Below, one piece after another: positions 1 to 7,708 of a DNA stretch of 64,000 nucleotides. The translations under genes and the position numbers were made by a program. The first letter of the stretch is position 1. Every line of letters starts with the position of its first letter. The notes beneath the pieces are model-generated. The model saw only the letters and a program-made list of their open reading frames with translations, was not told the origin of the DNA and searched no databases. Origin of the DNA: Clostridium sp. HBUAS56010 (GTDB taxonomy: Bacteria; Bacillota; Clostridia; Lachnospirales; Lachnospiraceae); NCBI RefSeq assembly GCF_007115105.1, contig NZ_SULJ01000006.1:62498-126497 (forward strand). The letters are read 5' to 3'.

Positions 1-349
1 AGGCCACTGGGATGCCCATATCCGGAGAGTGAGAAAAATGAAAAAAGAAAAATGCAGACTTCTGATTCATGCTTTAAAGCATCGGTTCGGGCATCAGATT
101 CATATCTCCGATTTTCAATCCGGGATGTACATTCTGATTCAGGCAAAATGGCACATCACGGAAGAAGAACTGGTAACACAGGCTTATGAAGCAGGAATCC
201 TGGTATGCCCTGTATCCAAATCCTGGTATGAGCCCGAACCGTGCCAATCCCCGTCTCTGCTTCTTCATTACAGCCACATCTCTTTCGAAGACATTGCACC
301 TTGTGTGGACCGGCTCTATGAAACGTGGTCTGCTGGACTGGAACCATAA
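1..349 (+). CDS. C-terminal end of a MocR/PdxR-type GntR regulator (partial)
   Basis: An open frame enters from the left edge (codons in frame with position 2) and stops at 347-349. About 115 residues are visible. They begin with GHWDAHIRRVRK, which matches the conserved end region of MocR/PdxR regulators, where an N-terminal GntR winged helix is fused to a fold-type I aminotransferase-like domain. The rest fits the small C-terminal subdomain of that aminotransferase fold. Such proteins bind PLP and control vitamin B6, GABA or other amine genes, but the DNA-binding half is outside the window, so the target cannot be stated. The next gene starts 76 bases downstream on the same strand. The family call is fairly safe; the function is open. 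Confidence 0.75.
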   Translation, partial: GHWDAHIRRVRKMKKEKCRLLIHALKHRFGHQIHISDFQSGMYILIQAKWHITEEELVTQAYEAGILVCPVSKSWYEPEPCQSPSLLLHYSHISFEDIAPCVDRLYETWSAGLEP

Positions 350-425
350 GAGAGGGCGACTCTGGCTCTTTTCTCCTTTTGGAAAGGCCGATAATATAAA
401 AGAAAAAAGCAAAAAGGGGGATATT

Positions 426-644
426 ATGCTTTTGTCACTGGCACCCATTGGGGAGTTAATTCAAATCAGCGGAATCTGGGCGGAGGAAGAATACACTGCC
501 CTCTTAAAGGAAGCTGGGATCGTAGTAAATGCAAGGGTACGCATTCTGTTTAAACCCTCAAAAGAAATATTTGTTATCGGAAGCAATGGAAGGCGTATCA
601 TGATTGATGAATTTCTGGCAAGAAAAATTATTGTGCACTGTTAA
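426..644 (+). CDS. FeoA-like small protein
   Basis: A 72-residue protein. I chose ATG 426 because an AAAGGGGG ribosome binding site lies 5 bases before it; the same frame is open upstream to 186, but that part overlaps the preceding gene and has no binding site. The layout (an LxxxG near the start, a GI turn, LLKEAGI, a beta-rich middle, and a final basic/hydrophobic strand ending KIIV) fits the SH3-like FeoA domain, usually about 75 residues. FeoA proteins assist the FeoB ferrous iron transporter; no feoB is seen here. It lies just before the FTR1 iron operon, which supports an iron link, but the operator and promoter at 706-739 suggest separate transcription. The assignment is by pattern only. 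Confidence 0.55.
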   Translation: MLLSLAPIGELIQISGIWAEEEYTALLKEAGIVVNARVRILFKPSKEIFVIGSNGRRIMIDEFLARKIIVHC

Positions 645-705
645 ATCTCTTTTTTATGCTTGTCTGGCACCATGAGTATTTTCAAATCTGGCACTTGTCT
701 GTTTA

Positions 706-721
706 GTTAGTTTGAACTAAC
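706..721. promoter_or_regulatory. Inverted-repeat operator before the iron operon
   Basis: GTTAGTT and AACTAAC form a perfect 7-bp inverted repeat around a TG spacer. The TTAG...CTAA character recalls iron boxes of the DtxR/IdeR family. It overlaps the -35 element of the predicted promoter and lies 70 bases before the FTR1 start, which suits iron-responsive repression. The identity of the regulator is inference; a Fur site would look different. Confidence 0.55.
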
Positions 722-739
722 ATGAATGCGGTATATAGA
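712..739 (+). promoter_or_regulatory. Predicted promoter of the FTR1 operon
   Basis: TTGAAC at 712-717 and TATAGA at 734-739 are separated by 16 bases. The -35 hexamer overlaps the right half of the inverted repeat at 706-721, as expected for a repressible promoter. Confidence 0.4.
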
Positions 740-790
740 TTTTACGGCTTACAGCCGGTATACCTAAACTTTAAGAAAGGAGGAAATAAA

Positions 791-1996
791 GTGCGCAGAT
801 TATTATCCATACTTATGTTTGTACTTGTTCTTTTCAGTACATTTCCAACTGCCGCCTATGCAGAATCCGCCCATGACACATGGAACGATGTGGTCGATGA
901 CATGGAAGCCATTCTATTGGAATCTTATGATCTTTATACAGCAGGATCTCCCAAAGAGGCGAAAGCCAAAGTAGACGTGGCATATTTCTCTTACTATGAG
1001 AAACTGGGATTTGAAAAGACAGTTATGGCACATATATCCGGCAACCGGGCTGCTACCGTAGAATATCAGTTCAGCTTTGCAAAAAAAGCAATCAACGGAG
1101 ACAAAAGCAACGAAGAAGTAAAAGCTTCCCTTGATGAACTGACCAAACTGTTACGGGAAGATGCAAACCAGTTAGATGGAAAGCAGGAAAGTGCACTGGG
1201 TGTCTTTCTTGGTTCTCTTTTAATTATTACCAGAGAAGGCTTTGAAGCGATTATTATTGTGGGTGCAATTATCGCATATCTGGTCAAGTCCGGTCATAAG
1301 GACAAAACAAAAGCCGTCTACGGCGGTTCTGTCATCGCTCTGGGAGCAAGTGTTATTATGGCTTTTATTTTAAATGCTCTTTCTGGGGTGAACGGAGCCA
1401 ATCAGGAGATTACAGAAGGTGTGACCATGCTGATTGCCGTTGCCGTACTTTTTTATGTCAGCAACTGGATGGTCTCCAAATCAGAAGCTCAGGCATGGAC
1501 TCATTACATTGAAGGCAAAGTACAAAGTTCCATTACAAAGGGAAGTCTCTTTTCACTTGCTTTTGCTGCATTCCTGGCTGTTTTCAGAGAAGGGGCTGAA
1601 ACCATTCTCTTTTACAAAGCTTTGCTTGCAGGAACCCAGAGTTATTATAACATGGTCTGGCTGGGACTTGGAGTCGGATGCATCATTCTGGTTGTGATCT
1701 ATCTGTTGATCCGCTTTATGAGCATTAAACTGCCGTTAAAGCCGTTTTTCCTCGGCACCAGCATTCTGCTGTTTGTAATGTCCATATCTTTTATCGGTTC
1801 AGCCGTAAAAGAATTGCAGGAAGGCAACCTTGTGGGCGTAACACCGGTACCTGGAGTTACCTCCATCAGCATCCTTGGAATCTATCCAACCCTGGAAACC
1901 TTAATTCCACAGGTAATTCTGCTGATTCTGACACTTATTACATTTGTAATCCAGATCCGCAAAACAAAACGATCTAAAATAATCCATTCCAAGTGA
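791..1996 (+). CDS. FTR1-family iron permease (FetM/EfeU-like)
   Basis: A 401-residue protein. GTG 791 is preferred over the in-frame ATG 722 because AAAGGAGG lies at 776-783 and translation then opens with a clean signal peptide (cleavage near AYAES). Residues 25-135 form an extracellular, mostly helical domain. The membrane part begins at about residue 136 with roughly seven helices and carries two REGxE motifs, REGFE at 148-152 and REGAE at 266-270, the iron-translocating signature of the Ftr1/EfeU family. It should import iron through the cytoplasmic membrane. It heads an operon with the Tp34-like lipoprotein, DUF2318 protein and an ABC module, the arrangement of fetMP and Campylobacter p19 loci. 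The leader holds an inverted-repeat operator. Confidence 0.88.
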   Translation: MRRLLSILMFVLVLFSTFPTAAYAESAHDTWNDVVDDMEAILLESYDLYTAGSPKEAKAKVDVAYFSYYEKLGFEKTVMAHISGNRAATVEYQFSFAKKAINGDKSNEEVKASLDELTKLLREDANQLDGKQESALGVFLGSLLIITREGFEAIIIVGAIIAYLVKSGHKDKTKAVYGGSVIALGASVIMAFILNALSGVNGANQEITEGVTMLIAVAVLFYVSNWMVSKSEAQAWTHYIEGKVQSSITKGSLFSLAFAAFLAVFREGAETILFYKALLAGTQSYYNMVWLGLGVGCIILVVIYLLIRFMSIKLPLKPFFLGTSILLFVMSISFIGSAVKELQEGNLVGVTPVPGVTSISILGIYPTLETLIPQVILLILTLITFVIQIRKTKRSKIIHSK

Positions 1997-2061
1997 GAAT
2001 GGGACAGGCACTGATGAATACCATCATGCCAAGGCTACTTACATAAAAGGAGGATTTCATT

Positions 2062-2706
2062 ATGAAATTAAAAAGTTTAACGAAACTCACATTTGCTCTG
2101 GCGGTAGGCGCATCCGTTGCAATCACCGGCTGTGCATCAGGCGGTAATTCCACAGCAGCAAACAAAGACACAACCGCTGCTGGTGCTTCCGCAGAAGGCG
2201 CTGAAACCACCGCTGCCATTGCTGCTCCCGGAGATGCCGCAGGATTTGAAGAGTTTCCAATTGGGGATGACATTGAACTTCCGCCACTGAATGTTGCTGC
2301 TGTGTATTTTCAGCCGGTAGATATGGAGCCTACAGGCAACAGCCTTCCTGCTTCCGAATCTGATATGCACATTGAGGCTGATATCTCTGCATTAAGCAAC
2401 GACCTTGGATACGGTGTTGGAGACTTCGTTCCCAACCTTACCGTAAAATACGAGATCACAAGTGAAGACGGAAAGACAAAAGTAGAAGGTACTTTCATGC
2501 CGATGAATGCAAGTGATGGTCCTCATTACGGCGCAAACATCAAGTTAGGAGATGCCGGTACCTATAAAGTTCGTTTTATGATCGAAAGTCCTGAAGCCCA
2601 GGGATTCCTGCTTCACGTTGACAAAGAAACCGGTGTTACCGGACGCTACTGGACTGAGCCGCTTGTAGCAGAGTGGGATTTCGATTACGTTCCAAGAGTC
2701 TGGTAA
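2062..2706 (+). CDS. Tp34/P19-family iron-binding lipoprotein
   Basis: A 214-residue lipoprotein. Its signal peptide ends with the lipobox ITGC (Cys24), followed by a low-complexity Ala/Thr linker up to about residue 58. The mature domain matches the P19/Tp34 iron transport family: DMHIEADI (Met102, His103), a Met pair at 146 and 148, GPHYG with His155, and His185, which are the kinds of residues that form the Cu/Fe site in P19. In FetM/FetP-type systems this protein binds iron outside the membrane and feeds the FTR1 permease encoded immediately upstream. AAAGGAGG at 2046-2053 sets the start. A terminator-like hairpin follows the gene, so downstream genes may be expressed less. Confidence 0.87.
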   Translation: MKLKSLTKLTFALAVGASVAITGCASGGNSTAANKDTTAAGASAEGAETTAAIAAPGDAAGFEEFPIGDDIELPPLNVAAVYFQPVDMEPTGNSLPASESDMHIEADISALSNDLGYGVGDFVPNLTVKYEITSEDGKTKVEGTFMPMNASDGPHYGANIKLGDAGTYKVRFMIESPEAQGFLLHVDKETGVTGRYWTEPLVAEWDFDYVPRVW

Positions 2707-2731
2707 TTCTTTAACCAGGTGATTTGGAACG

Positions 2732-2776
2732 CGCCATGATAGTTCGCGTATAGGTGCGGGCTGTCATGGCGTTTTT
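2732..2776 (+). terminator. Intra-operon terminator or attenuator
   Basis: CGCCATGA (2732-2739) pairs with TCATGGCG (2764-2771), followed by five T. It lies between the Tp34-like gene and the DUF2318 gene. It may set a higher dose of the first two genes over the ABC part of the operon. Confidence 0.55.
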
Positions 2777-2829
2777 ATTTGTCTGAAGTTGGTAAACAAT
2801 ACTTTTACATACCAGGAGGTGGTAACACC

Positions 2830-4077
2830 ATGCTGAAATATCTGATACAAGTCATACAAAGTTCGCTTTCCACAGGAATCCTTGTGGCTATGCTGGTTTC
2901 TTTTTCACATTTACAAAATAAAAATCCAAAGAAAAAATGGGTGTTGTGGGGACTGGCTGCAGGATCTGCACTTGCCTTTATACTGGCTGTCTTAAAATCT
3001 ACTACCGTACTGATTAACCGGGAATATGTGAACATTGTCCTTCTCACTTCTGCCCTTGTTACAGAACTGGTTTTCTATGGATTTTTATTTGGAACCAGAC
3101 AAAAAGTACAGACTGAATTTCAGAAACACGCCCTTCATTTTTTAACCGCTTTTATTACTGGTGTACTTGTGCTCTACTGTCTGCCGGATATTTTTCTCTA
3201 TCCAACAGAGTTTGCCGCTATGGGAACCAGTATGATCAGCACTGACGTTCTGTTTAAATCCATTGGTTATCTGGCTGGGCTGGCTGTGACAGGGATCTCT
3301 GTCTTTACCCTGTATCAAATAGGTTCTTCCTTATCCGGCAGTCTGTTAACGTGGATTCTGTCTCTGGGCATTGGAATCAATATGATTCACCAGCTTGCAA
3401 CGATTTTACAGTTTCTTCTTGCAAGAAGAATGATCCCAATGAAAAAATGGCTGTTTGAATTCATTAAACTATCCGTTAATTACTATAACTTTTTCCTGTA
3501 CTTCATTCTCCTGCTCTCTCTTTTCCTGCCGGCCATCTTATGGATCAGAAGCCTTCGCAACGACCAAAGCTATGATAATCCGGCACAGCACAGAAAAATC
3601 CGTTCCCTGGCACGCCGCCAGAGACGCTGGTGCAGCGTGGTCTGTTCCGGATATGTACTGGCACTTCTGATTCTGACCGTAGGAAAAGCCTATAATGAGA
3701 AAGAAATCGTCCTGTCTCCTGCTGAACCAATGAATCTGTCTGGAGATGAGATTATGATTCCCTTAGAAACCATTAATGACGGACATCTTCACCGCTTTGT
3801 CTATACAGCTTCTGACGGAACTGATGTTCGCTTTATTGTTATTAAAAAGAATGCCAACGCGTTTGGTGTAGGTCTGGATGCCTGTGACATCTGCGGAGAA
3901 ACCGGATACTACGAACGAAATGACCAGGTAATCTGCAAGCTCTGTGATGTTGTTATGAATAAACAGACCATTGGCTTTAAAGGAGGATGCAACCCAGTTC
4001 CCCTTACCTATAAGCTCAACGAAGGAAACATGGTAATCCAGACACAAAGCCTGGAAAATGAAAAACACAGATTTTAA
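2830..4077 (+). CDS. Membrane protein with C-terminal DUF2318 Fe-S-type domain
   Basis: A 415-residue protein; ATG 2830 follows CAGGAGGTGG at 2812-2821. Residues 1-310 hold about eight membrane helices. The C-terminal part carries CDIC (Cys352, Cys355), CKLC (Cys369, Cys372) and another Cys at 387, the pattern of DUF2318, often annotated as Fe-S-containing. Homologous genes sit in fetMP/p19-type iron loci next to FTR1 and the P19-like protein. A role in electron transfer or metal handling at the membrane, perhaps reducing ferric iron before uptake, is an inference from context. The gene ends 16 bases before the first permease gene, so the operon is continuous here. Confidence 0.8.
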   Translation: MLKYLIQVIQSSLSTGILVAMLVSFSHLQNKNPKKKWVLWGLAAGSALAFILAVLKSTTVLINREYVNIVLLTSALVTELVFYGFLFGTRQKVQTEFQKHALHFLTAFITGVLVLYCLPDIFLYPTEFAAMGTSMISTDVLFKSIGYLAGLAVTGISVFTLYQIGSSLSGSLLTWILSLGIGINMIHQLATILQFLLARRMIPMKKWLFEFIKLSVNYYNFFLYFILLLSLFLPAILWIRSLRNDQSYDNPAQHRKIRSLARRQRRWCSVVCSGYVLALLILTVGKAYNEKEIVLSPAEPMNLSGDEIMIPLETINDGHLHRFVYTASDGTDVRFIVIKKNANAFGVGLDACDICGETGYYERNDQVICKLCDVVMNKQTIGFKGGCNPVPLTYKLNEGNMVIQTQSLENEKHRF

Positions 4078-4093
4078 GGAAAGGAGTGATCAT

Positions 4094-5377
4094 ATGTTCT
4101 GGAGAATGGTAAAAGGTGCCCTTTTCCGGCAGAAAGGGAAAATGCTTATGATCGCATTTACCGTCGCACTGGGCGCTTCCCTTGCTACAGCCATGCTGAA
4201 TGTCATGCTGGATGTGGGGGACAAGGTCAATCAGGAGCTGAAAACCTACGGTGCTAATATTAATGTTCTGCCAAAAGGCGCCTCAATTCTCGACGACCTT
4301 TACGGAGTGTCAGAAAGCTCAGGAACTTTGGACCAGTATTTGTCGGAGGAAGAGCTTGCTAATATTAAAACCATCTTCTGGGCTCATAATATTGTGGATT
4401 TTACTCCATATTTAAACACCAAAATCCATTTAAATGACCAAAAAGAAGATGTGAAACTGGTTGGCACCTGGTTCAGCCATCAGATGGATCTTCCTACAGG
4501 CGAATCCCTGCGCACAGGCATGGAGAATCTGAAAAACTGGTGGGAAATCAAGGGAGAATGGCTCTCTGATGATGACAGGAATTCTGCCATGGTAGGAAGT
4601 ATAACAGCAGAATTAAACAATCTGAATCTTGGTGATACCATCGTGATTCAAACCGAAAAAGGAGAAAAAAAGTTAACGGTGAAAGGAATTTTCAGTGCCG
4701 GAAGTGATGAAGATGAAAAAATCTTTGTCTCCCTGCCGGTTGCACAGGAACTGGCAGGATTAAAAGGGGCTGTAAGCAGCATGGAAGTCAGCGCTCTCAC
4801 TACGCCAGATAATGAGCTTGCCCGCCGTGCCGCTAAAAATCCTGCCAGCCTCTCCATCAAGGAGATGGAAACCTGGTATTGTACCGCATATGTCAGTTCT
4901 ATTTCCTATCAGATTGAAGAAGTGATTACGGATTCCGTTGCAAAACCAATCCGTCAGGTGGCGGAATCGGAAGGTGCCATCCTGGAAAAAACCCAGCTCT
5001 TGATGCTTCTCATTACAATCTTAAGTCTGGTGGGCTCTGCTCTTGGCATCTCCAACTTAGTAACTGCCAGCGTCATGGAACGAAGCAGAGAAATCGGGCT
5101 GTTAAAAGCAGTAGGTGCCCATAATTTCCCCATTACCGGGCTGGTTCTGACCGAGATTCTGGTAACCGCCATTATTGGAGGTGTGGGAGGATATTTTGCA
5201 GGGCTTTCCTTTGCACAGATCATCGGTCAGTCCGTATTCGGGTCTGCCATTGACATTAAACCAATGGTAATTCCTCTTGTAGCAGTTCTGGTTTCTTTAG
5301 TAACTCTGGCGGGAAGCATTCCGTCTATCCGATTTTTACTTTCACTGCATCCAGCGGAAGTCTTACATGGCAGGTGA
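4094..5377 (+). CDS. FtsX/MacB-type ABC permease, first subunit
   Basis: A 427-residue protein starting at ATG 4094, 7 bases after GGAAAGGAG. It has one N-terminal membrane helix (about residues 18-40), a long extracellular MacB-type domain and three or four C-terminal helices with the FtsX pattern (SREIGLLKAVGA). In MacB/Lol-like systems such permeases pass mechanical force to an extracellular partner rather than forming a wide channel. Its partners are the second permease 4 bases downstream and the ATPase at 6530. In fetMP/p19-type loci the equivalent pair supports iron uptake in an unknown way. Membership in the iron operon is well supported; the substrate is not. Confidence 0.82.
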   Translation: MFWRMVKGALFRQKGKMLMIAFTVALGASLATAMLNVMLDVGDKVNQELKTYGANINVLPKGASILDDLYGVSESSGTLDQYLSEEELANIKTIFWAHNIVDFTPYLNTKIHLNDQKEDVKLVGTWFSHQMDLPTGESLRTGMENLKNWWEIKGEWLSDDDRNSAMVGSITAELNNLNLGDTIVIQTEKGEKKLTVKGIFSAGSDEDEKIFVSLPVAQELAGLKGAVSSMEVSALTTPDNELARRAAKNPASLSIKEMETWYCTAYVSSISYQIEEVITDSVAKPIRQVAESEGAILEKTQLLMLLITILSLVGSALGISNLVTASVMERSREIGLLKAVGAHNFPITGLVLTEILVTAIIGGVGGYFAGLSFAQIIGQSVFGSAIDIKPMVIPLVAVLVSLVTLAGSIPSIRFLLSLHPAEVLHGR

Positions 5378-5381
5378 TAAG

Positions 5382-6518
5382 ATGAAAAGACAAACAATGT
5401 ATTTTAAAATGATAACAAGTTCCCTGATTCGACGGCGTTCCCGCATGTTGGTGGCACTGCTTGCAGTTGCAATCGGAGCCACCATTTTATCCGGACTTGT
5501 AACGATTTATTATGATATTCCAAGACAGATGGGACAGGAATTCCGTTCTTACGGTGCCAATCTGATTCTGGTTCCCAAAAAGGGACAGACAGCCCTTACC
5601 CCACAGACTGTGGAAGTGGTCACCGCTCTGATCCCATCGGATGATGTGGTTGGAATTGCGCCTTACCTGTATGAAACCATTAAAGTCAATGAGCAGCCCA
5701 TGATGGCAGCAGGAACCGATTTGGAGCAGGTAAAAAAGACAAGCCCCTACTGGTATGTGACAGGCGAATGGCCAGAAGAGGAAAACTCTGTACTGATCGG
5801 ACAAGAGGTTGCCTCTCTGATCGGACTCTCTCCTGGAGATCCGTTTACAGTGACAGGAACCGATGAACATGGAGGCAGTCTTACCCATGAGTATACCGTA
5901 TCCGGCATTGTACAGACCGGCGGACAAGAAGAAGGCTTCCTCTTTATGTCTCTTGAAAGCCTCAATAATTTCATGGGCACCAAAAACGGATTTGATGTGG
6001 TGGAATGCAGCATCTCCACTTCCCAGGAGAAGCTTTTGTCTCTGTCGGAAGAAATCAGCCAGCAGGTAGAGGAAGCCGCCCCCCGTCTGGTGAAACGGGT
6101 CACGGAATCGGAAGGTACGGTTCTGACAAAGCTCCAGGCTCTGGTATATCTGGTAACCGCTGTTGTCCTGTTGCTGACCATGATCTGTGTCGCCACCACC
6201 ATGATGGCAGTTGTGGCAGAACGGCGTAAGGAAATCGGACTGAAAAAAGCCCTTGGAGCTGCCAATGGAAGTATTATTATGGAATTTCTGGGAGAAGGAC
6301 TGATGCTTGGCGGACTTGGCGGACTTTTAGGGTCCTGTTTTGGATTTGGATTCGCCCAGACAGTCAGTATGAACGTCTTTAACCGGTCCATATCCTTTCA
6401 ACCCCTTCTGGTTCCGCTTACTATGATTATCTTTGTGGCAATTACCGGTCTGGCATGTCTGCTTCCTGTCAGAAGTGCCACAGAAGTAGACCCGGCAATT
6501 GTTTTGCGCGGAGAGTAA
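5382..6518 (+). CDS. FtsX/MacB-type ABC permease, second subunit
   Basis: A 378-residue protein. ATG 5382 is preferred over the overlapping ATG 5367 because AGGTGAT lies just before it and the gap to the preceding stop is then 4 bases. It has the same architecture as the upstream permease: an N-terminal helix (about 20-45), an extracellular MacB-like region, and C-terminal helices with RRKEIGLKKALGA. The two proteins are clearly related in layout (shared RQMGQEFRSYGANLILVPKKG versus VNQELKTYGANINVLPKGA), which points to a heterodimeric permease from an old duplication. It precedes the ATPase gene by 11 bases. Confidence 0.82.
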   Translation: MKRQTMYFKMITSSLIRRRSRMLVALLAVAIGATILSGLVTIYYDIPRQMGQEFRSYGANLILVPKKGQTALTPQTVEVVTALIPSDDVVGIAPYLYETIKVNEQPMMAAGTDLEQVKKTSPYWYVTGEWPEEENSVLIGQEVASLIGLSPGDPFTVTGTDEHGGSLTHEYTVSGIVQTGGQEEGFLFMSLESLNNFMGTKNGFDVVECSISTSQEKLLSLSEEISQQVEEAAPRLVKRVTESEGTVLTKLQALVYLVTAVVLLLTMICVATTMMAVVAERRKEIGLKKALGAANGSIIMEFLGEGLMLGGLGGLLGSCFGFGFAQTVSMNVFNRSISFQPLLVPLTMIIFVAITGLACLLPVRSATEVDPAIVLRGE

Positions 6519-6529
6519 AGGAGAAGAAC

Positions 6530-7195
6530 ATGAATTTATTGGAATTAAATGATATCTCAAAAATATATGGAACTGTAAAAGCATTGCAAAATATCAACCT
6601 GACGGTCAAACAAGGAGAATGGATTGCCATCATGGGTCCTTCTGGTTCTGGAAAAAGTACCATGATGAACATTATCGGCTGTATGGATAAGCCCACAAGC
6701 GGCTCTGTGATCTTAGATGGAACCAACATCTCAAAGGAAAACTCCAGAAGCCTGACAAACATCCGGAGGGATAAAATCGGACTGGTTTTCCAGCAGTTTC
6801 ATCTGGTCAATTATTTAACAGCACTGGAAAATGTCATGGTAGCCCAATACTACCACAGTATACCCGATGAAAAAGAAGCAAAAAAGGCTTTGGAGCGGGT
6901 CGGACTTTTAGAACGTGCAAAACATCTTCCCAGCCAGCTCTCAGGCGGAGAACAGCAGCGCGTCTGCATTGCAAGGGCACTGATCAATTACCCCATGCTG
7001 ATTCTTGCCGATGAGCCTACGGGCAATCTGGACGAAGCCAACGAAGGTCTTGTTATGGATATTTTCAAACAGCTTCACAAAGAAGGCAGTACGATTGTGG
7101 TTGTAACCCATGACCCGGAAGTTGCGGAGGAAGCCCAGAGAACCATTGTTCTGGAACATGGACGGATCGCAGGAGTCGAAGAAAATAACAAATAA
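6530..7195 (+). CDS. MacB/LolD-type ABC transporter ATPase of the iron operon
   Basis: A 221-residue ATPase starting at ATG 6530, 6 bases after AAGGAG. It has Walker A GPSGSGKS, Q-loop region FQQFHLV, the signature LSGGEQQR, Walker B LILADEPTGNLD and H-loop VTHD, all intact. It belongs to the ATPase group that pairs with FtsX-type permeases, and the two preceding genes supply exactly those. It should energise the heterodimeric permease of the iron-uptake operon. The FMN-binding-domain lipoprotein follows after 11 bases. Confidence 0.9.
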   Translation: MNLLELNDISKIYGTVKALQNINLTVKQGEWIAIMGPSGSGKSTMMNIIGCMDKPTSGSVILDGTNISKENSRSLTNIRRDKIGLVFQQFHLVNYLTALENVMVAQYYHSIPDEKEAKKALERVGLLERAKHLPSQLSGGEQQRVCIARALINYPMLILADEPTGNLDEANEGLVMDIFKQLHKEGSTIVVVTHDPEVAEEAQRTIVLEHGRIAGVEENNK

Positions 7196-7206
7196 GGAGG
7201 TTTTTT

Positions 7207-7641
7207 ATGAAACGTTTTACCACTTTCATTCCTTTTATTCTAATTCTGAGCATCGTCCTTTTATCCGGATGCAGTAAAAGCACCGGTCAGACTGCTTATA
7301 AAGATGGAACCTATACCGGAAAAAGCAGTACGGACGACAGAGGTGCCTATGGAGAGGCGTCAATCACGATTGCAGATGGGAAAATTACGGAATGCACGTA
7401 CATAACCTGGCAGGAGGACGGAACGCAAAAAGATGAAAATTACGGAAAAGTAAACGGGGAAGTCTCCAATCCGGATTTTTACAACAAGGCTCAGACAGCC
7501 GTTCATGCCATGAAGGAATACGCAGATAAACTGGTAGAAGTCCAGAAACCAGAAGAAATTGATGCAGTTTCCGGTGCAACCGTTGCTTATAATCAATTTA
7601 AAGAGGCTGTTTCCCAGGCACTTGACAGTGCAAAGCAGTAA
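7207..7641 (+). CDS. FMN-binding-domain lipoprotein
   Basis: A 144-residue lipoprotein: signal peptide ending LLSGC (Cys22), then an FMN_bind domain with YKDGTYTGKS, DRGAYGEASITI and a late DAVSGATVAYNQF. TAAGGAGG precedes the start at 7207. FMN_bind proteins usually carry flavin attached by ApbE to the last Thr/Ser of an SGATxT-like motif; here that position reads Ala (SGATVA), so flavin may bind without the covalent link or not at all. As last gene of the iron operon it takes the place held by thioredoxin-like genes in Campylobacter and E. coli loci, suggesting an extracellular redox role. That role is inference. Confidence 0.75.
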   Translation: MKRFTTFIPFILILSIVLLSGCSKSTGQTAYKDGTYTGKSSTDDRGAYGEASITIADGKITECTYITWQEDGTQKDENYGKVNGEVSNPDFYNKAQTAVHAMKEYADKLVEVQKPEEIDAVSGATVAYNQFKEAVSQALDSAKQ

Positions 7642-7644
7642 CTG

Positions 7645-7694
7645 AAAAAGTACTTCTCTTACCTGTTTCATTGTGTAAGAGAAGTACTTTTTTT
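7645..7694. terminator. Bidirectional terminator between convergent operons
   Basis: A perfect 18-bp stem (7645-7662 with 7675-7692) with a 12-base loop, A-rich on the left and ending in seven T (7688-7694) on the right. It can terminate both the iron operon and the ABC exporter operon. Confidence 0.9.
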
Positions 7695-7708
7695 GCAGAC
7701 AGGGCAGA

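Noticed and set aside
186-425. Longer reading frame extending the FeoA-like gene upstream
   Set aside because: It overlaps the MocR gene in another frame and lacks a ribosome binding site; the domain begins at 426.
722-790. Upstream in-frame start for the FTR1 gene at ATG 722
   Set aside because: It has no ribosome binding site and overlaps the operator/promoter; GTG 791 has AAAGGAGG and a proper signal peptide.
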